A stretch of DNA of 44,166 nucleotides, from the NCBI GenBank assembly GCA_019119205.1, contig DWXK01000005.1, forward strand, positions 1 to 44,166, in the 5' to 3' direction. This stretch comes from Candidatus Mediterraneibacter intestinavium (GTDB lineage Bacteria > Bacillota > Clostridia > Lachnospirales > Lachnospiraceae). A program made the translations under genes and the position numbers. This document shows positions 41,481 to 44,166 of the stretch, in pieces. Numbering within the stretch: the stretch's first letter is position 1; each line of letters opens with the position of its first letter. Under the pieces are notes generated by a model. The model ran no database searches, was not told the DNA's origin, and was given only the letters and a program-made list of their open reading frames with translations.

Positions 41481-42170
41481 TTACTTCCGGGCGCGGAGTT
41501 TCAAGATCGCCTCATATGCAGCCTGCTGCTCCGCCCCCTTTTTTGTACGCCCGCAGCCGGCTCCATAACTCTTGCCGCCGATCAGGACTTCCACTGAAAA
41601 GGATTTATTGTGGTCGGGTCCTTCCTCCCCTACAAGGCGGTATGTGATCTCTCTGTTTGAATCCGCCTGTACTAGTTCCTGTAAGATAGTTTTACTATCA
41701 TAAAAGAGTTTTTTGTCCTCCAGATCCGTCAGCACAAAGCGATGGATGAACTCTTTTGCACTAGTAAAACCACCGTCAAGATAGATCGCGCCGATCAGCG
41801 CTTCCATGGCATCCGATGTGATGGAATCCCTCTTTCTCCCGCCGGTCGCCTCCTCGCCTTTCCCAAGGAGAAGGTAATCCCCAAGTCCGATATCTCTGGC
41901 GCACATCGCAAGGGAAGGTTCACATACCATGCTGGCGCGGGTCTTGGTCAGCTCTCCCTCCGATACTTTGGGCGATTCCCGGAAGAGGAACTCACTGGAG
42001 ACAAGTTCCAGCACTGCATCGCCTAAAAACTCCAGGCGCTCGTTACACCTGTACTTTTCCAGATGTCTTTCATTTGTATAGGAACTGTGCATCATCGCAG
42101 TCTTTAAGAGTGTAAAATCACGGAACACATATCCGATCTTTTTCTCAAGTTCCTTCAGTTTTTTTTCCAT
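41481..42170 (-). CDS. rnc: Ribonuclease III
   Basis: Cleaves double-stranded RNA, including rRNA precursors. Signature E-R-L-E-F-L-G-D-A-V-L-E-L at about 44-56 and D-A-M-E-A-L-I-G-A-I-Y-L-D-G-G carry the catalytic acidic residues; a C-terminal dsRNA-binding domain follows (S-Y-G-A-G-C-G-R-T-K-K-G-A-E-Q-Q-A-A). Length 229 aa. AAGGAAG precedes the start. It is the first gene after the terminator at 42209-42238. Confidence 0.97.
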   Translation of the reverse strand: MEKKLKELEKKIGYVFRDFTLLKTAMMHSSYTNERHLEKYRCNERLEFLGDAVLELVSSEFLFRESPKVSEGELTKTRASMVCEPSLAMCARDIGLGDYLLLGKGEEATGGRKRDSITSDAMEALIGAIYLDGGFTSAKEFIHRFVLTDLEDKKLFYDSKTILQELVQADSNREITYRLVGEEGPDHNKSFSVEVLIGGKSYGAGCGRTKKGAEQQAAYEAILKLRARK

Positions 42171-42208
42171 AATCCATGTTCTTCCTTTATATACTGGTCT
42201 CTGTAAAA

Positions 42209-42238
42209 GGAAAAAGCCCGGAAGGGCTTTTTCCTTTG
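42209..42238 (-). terminator. Terminator between acpP and rnc
   Basis: GGAAAAAGCCC-ggaa-GGGCTTTTTCC, an 11-bp stem with a 4-nt loop, then TTTT on the minus strand, 12 nt after the acpP stop. The internal A and T runs of the stem make it effective only if the upper part melts; partial read-through into rnc is likely. Confidence 0.75.
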
Positions 42239-42249
42239 TCTCTCACTTA

Positions 42250-42480
42250 TTAATCTACAGCCTTCTTGATCTGGTCAACCGCATCCTGTACAGTCACGAT
42301 TTTCTCTGCCTCATCGTTATCGATCTCGATATCGAACTCTTCCTCGATCCCCATGATGATCTGGAAGATATCCAGGGAATCAGCTCCCAGGTCATCCACA
42401 AATGTGGTCTCCGGCTTGATCTCATCCTTCTGAACATTCAATACATCCGCAATGATATCCTGTAATTTTTCAAATTCCAT
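42250..42480 (-). CDS. acpP: Acyl carrier protein
   Basis: Carries fatty acyl chains on a phosphopantetheine arm attached to Ser35 in D-L-G-A-D-S-L-D (about 30-37). 76 aa, acidic (E-E-E-F-D-I-E-I), four-helix pattern. GGAGG precedes the start. 13 nt after plsX, the standard lipid pair, while the malonyl-ACP and condensing enzymes are not in this window. Confidence 0.97.
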   Translation of the reverse strand: MEFEKLQDIIADVLNVQKDEIKPETTFVDDLGADSLDIFQIIMGIEEEFDIEIDNDEAEKIVTVQDAVDQIKKAVD

Positions 42481-42493
42481 AGTCTAAAACCTC

Positions 42494-43528
42494 CTACTCA
42501 CTCTTTTCTTCTTTTTCTTCCTGTGACGTCTGGATCGCCTCACGTATCTTCTCGTTGATCTTCTGCTCTTTGAATGTGACGCACTGGATGATTGAATTAC
42601 ACACCTCTTTGGAATTTGAGCTTCCGTGTGTCTTGACTACCAGACCGTTCAGTCCCAGCAGCGGCGCTCCGCCGTACTCGCTGGCATCGAAGTCCTTCAT
42701 CGTCGCCTTAAGTGCCGGCTTTACGAGCAGTCCTCCGATCTTGCTCCTTAAGTTCATCATCATGCCGCCTTTGATCTTCTTGAGGAAAGCACCTCCCACG
42801 CCCTCGTAGAGTTTCAGGATCACATTCCCCACAAATGCTTCGCAGACGATGACATCTGCAGCGCCGTACGGGATCTCTCTTGCCTCCACGCTGCCGATAA
42901 AATTGATATCTTTACAGGCTTTGAGGAGCGGGAAAGTCTCTTTTACCAGAGCATTCCCCTTTTCTTCCTCTGCCCCGATATTCACGATACCGACAGTTGG
43001 ATTTTTCTTTCCCATAACGCTTTCCATATAAATTGAACCCATCTTGGCAAACTGTACAAGATGAGACGGTCTGGCATCCACATTCGCCCCGCAGTCGATC
43101 AGAAGAGAGAATCCCTTCAGCGTCGGGAAAAGAGGCGCGAGAGGCGGTCTCTCCACACCCTTGATCCTTCCGACCAGAACCTGTCCGCCTACCAGGACGG
43201 CACCTGTGCTCCCCGCGGAGACAAAGGCGTCTGCCTCTCCTTTCTTCACCATCTTCATCGCAACTACGATGGACGAATCCTTTTTCCCGCGGATCGCTTT
43301 TACCGGCGGCTCCGCAGTCTCTATAACTTCTGTTGCGTTGACGATCTCGATCTGATCCTCCGGATAAGTGTACTTAGCCAGTTCATTCTTCAGCTTTTCC
43401 TCCTGTCCGGTCAGCAGGATCTTTATATCTTTTCTCAGCCGGACCGCCTCGACGGCGCCTTTGACGATCTCGCCCGGCGCGTTGTCCCCGCCCATGGCAT
43501 CCAGCGCAACTCTCGTGATCTCAGACAT
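42494..43528 (-). CDS. plsX: Phosphate acyltransferase PlsX
   Basis: Transfers acyl groups from acyl-ACP to phosphate, making acyl phosphate for PlsY (also in this window). Starts M-S-E-I-T-R-V-A-L-D-A-M-G-G-D-N-A-P with AGGAGG seven bases upstream; V-S-A-G-S-T-G-A-V-L, G-V-E-R-P-P-L-A, L-I-D-C-G-A-N-V-D and V-C-E-A-F-V-G-N-V are family motifs. 344 aa. The frame stays open 48 codons further up but that part runs into a hairpin element and is not translated. Confidence 0.97.
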   Translation of the reverse strand: MSEITRVALDAMGGDNAPGEIVKGAVEAVRLRKDIKILLTGQEEKLKNELAKYTYPEDQIEIVNATEVIETAEPPVKAIRGKKDSSIVVAMKMVKKGEADAFVSAGSTGAVLVGGQVLVGRIKGVERPPLAPLFPTLKGFSLLIDCGANVDARPSHLVQFAKMGSIYMESVMGKKNPTVGIVNIGAEEEKGNALVKETFPLLKACKDINFIGSVEAREIPYGAADVIVCEAFVGNVILKLYEGVGGAFLKKIKGGMMMNLRSKIGGLLVKPALKATMKDFDASEYGGAPLLGLNGLVVKTHGSSNSKEVCNSIIQCVTFKEQKINEKIREAIQTSQEEKEEKSE

Positions 43529-43556
43529 ATCAATTCCTCCTAACACTACTGAAATT

Positions 43557-43585
43557 ATTCTACTGGAAAACAAGGCAAAAATCAA
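43557..43585 (-). promoter_or_regulatory. Promoter of plsX-acpP
   Basis: Minus-strand TTGATT (43580-43585), 17-bp spacer, TAGAAT (43557-43562), about 30 nt before the plsX start. No clear FapR operator palindrome is visible. Confidence 0.7.
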
Positions 43586-43626
43586 TATAAAATCTGGATT
43601 GTTTCCGCTTTGTATCTGATACATCC

Positions 43627-43755
43627 GGCGGGAGGGATACCGTCGCGGCAGCCCCGCTCTCGCTCGGAACAAAACGCAGCGGTACTAAGGCCGCAAAGGA
43701 CGCGGCCAAGTGCCGGCGTTTTGCTACGGGCTTTCGCGACGGCATCCCTTCCGCC
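43627..43755. repeat. 129-nt nested inverted-repeat (MITE-like) element between plsX and rpmF
   Basis: Outer arms GGCGGGAGGGATACCGTCGC (43627-43646) and the complement at the far end (to 43755) match over about 28 bp with four differences. Inside are two more pairs: CAAAACGC/GCGTTTTG and GGCCGC-aaaggac-GCGGCC. The whole segment could fold into one branched hairpin. No transposase gene is present and no coding sense is credible; frames on either strand are chance products of the GC-rich sequence. Confidence 0.85.
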
Positions 43756-43804
43756 TAGTCTCAGAAACAAGCGCTGAAACGTTCCGCAGAAATAATCTAT
43801 ATAA

Positions 43805-43858
43805 CGGAAAAAGAGGATATCTGTTCAACCGTTTTCCGGTTTTTGAGATATCCTCTTT
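43805..43858 (-). terminator. Terminator after rpmF
   Basis: Minus-strand AAAGAGGATATCT (43846-43858) with AGATATCCTCTTT (43810-43822), a perfect 13-bp stem with a 23-nt loop, followed by TTTTTCC; 27 nt after the rpmF stop. Confidence 0.85.
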
Positions 43859-43884
43859 CTGGAAATTCATTTTCATTCAATTGA

Positions 43885-44064
43885 TTAGTCAACGGAGATG
43901 ATCTCACGCTTGTTGTATGCTCCACAAGCCTTGCATACACGGTGAGGCATCATGAGTTCGCCGCACTTGCTGCATTTCACCAGGTTCGGTGCGCTCATCT
44001 TCCAGTTGGCTCTTCTCTTATCTCTTCTTGCTTTGGAAGATTTATTCTTTGGACAGATTGACAT
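43885..44064 (-). CDS. rpmF: 50S ribosomal protein L32
   Basis: 59-residue protein MSICPKNKSSKARRDKRRAN... with two Cys pairs, C31-S-K-C34 and C44-K-A-C47, forming a zinc ribbon. GGAGGTGTAACCT precedes the start. It follows the yceD end at 44068 by 3 nt, the usual yceD-rpmF-plsX order of Firmicutes. A zinc-binding copy, so not the zinc-free paralogue. Confidence 0.97.
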   Translation of the reverse strand: MSICPKNKSSKARRDKRRANWKMSAPNLVKCSKCGELMMPHRVCKACGAYNKREIISVD

Positions 44065-44067
44065 AGG

Positions 44068-44166
44068 TTACACCTCCTTAAAATTCTTAAATAAGTCACG
44101 GACAACTGACATTCTAGGATCAAGCCCTGGATCTTCGCAGTCACAGGACCCCGTATTCAGATTCTG
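44068..44166 (-). CDS. C-terminal end of YceD/DUF177 protein
   Basis: The last 32 residues are inside the window, ending D-P-R-M-S-V-V-R-D-L-F-K-N-F-K-E-V. Such D-P-R-x-S-V-L-x-x-L endings, a preceding C-x-C-like segment (S-C-D-C-E-D) and the place directly before rpmF identify the YceD (DUF177) family, linked in bacteria to 23S rRNA expression. The 5' part is outside the window. Confidence 0.88.
   Translation of the reverse strand, partial: QNLNTGSCDCEDPGLDPRMSVVRDLFKNFKEV

Noticed and set aside
43529-43672. 48-residue N-terminal extension of PlsX
   Set aside because: The family start M-S-E-I-T-R-V-A-L-D has AGGAGG; the extension covers the promoter and part of the hairpin element.
43560-43770. 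Two short minus-strand frames in the plsX-rpmF gap
   Set aside because: They are chance translations of the inverted repeat and have no ribosome binding site.

Overview
The window looks like chromosomal DNA from a spore-forming, low-to-moderate-GC Firmicute of the class Clostridia, most likely family Lachnospiraceae. The basis is gene content and order: spoIVA-gpsA-plsY-der-DUF512 and yceD-rpmF-plsX-acpP-rnc-smc-ftsY, strong AGGAGG ribosome binding sites and a sigma-E type promoter at spoIVA. The family assignment is an inference; no 16S rRNA gene or tRNA gene was seen. Most genes lie on the minus strand. Plus-strand genes are the small RHH gene, a membrane protein, nitroreductase-pyrB-pyrI and the PRPP synthetase.

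Layout. 1-4,550: start of an unknown gene leaving the window, a 58-aa ribbon-helix-helix protein, a lipoprotein/DUF815 ATPase/pheA cluster (minus strand), and two tandem 132-bp repeats in the pheA leader next to a small membrane protein. 4,626-6,810: nitroreductase-pyrB-pyrI operon closed by a strong terminator. 6,809-16,751: a long minus-strand accessory operon reading from a TATAAT promoter near 16,723: a cysteine-peptidase-like protein, a 140-aa unknown, an Hsp70/actin-fold ATPase, a 909-aa HerA/FtsK-type ATPase, a 280-aa unknown, a SPASM-like multi-cysteine protein with an odd N-terminal cysteine motif, a CpsB/YwqE-type PHP phosphatase, DUF1810 and a 2H phosphoesterase. Gaps are short and several genes overlap by 4 or 8 nt. 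I see no known system with this composition, so this is the best candidate for something undescribed.

16,746-24,837: a two-component system with its own promoter, DAHP synthase, RNase P RNA with promoter, RNase HI, MBL-fold hydrolase, MoaB/MogA-like protein, an MTA/SAH-type deaminase and purine nucleoside phosphorylase. The last two would act in purine and nucleoside salvage. A duplicated leader segment and a 19-bp inverted repeat lie between them. 24,855-33,610: an unusual SF2 helicase with C-terminal membrane segments, then the conserved sporulation/phospholipid/ribosome-assembly cluster. 33,692-36,866: PRPP synthetase, a bidirectional terminator, a DUF1653 protein and threonine deaminase. 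36,863-44,166: ftsY, smc, rnc, acpP, plsX, rpmF and the end of yceD, i.e. the usual SRP-receptor, condensin, RNase III and fatty-acid/phospholipid cluster, with a 129-nt nested hairpin element between plsX and rpmF.

All assignments rest on reading motifs, spacing and gene order by eye; no database search was possible. Start codons were moved downstream from the longest frame where a good Shine-Dalgarno sequence and family length supported it.
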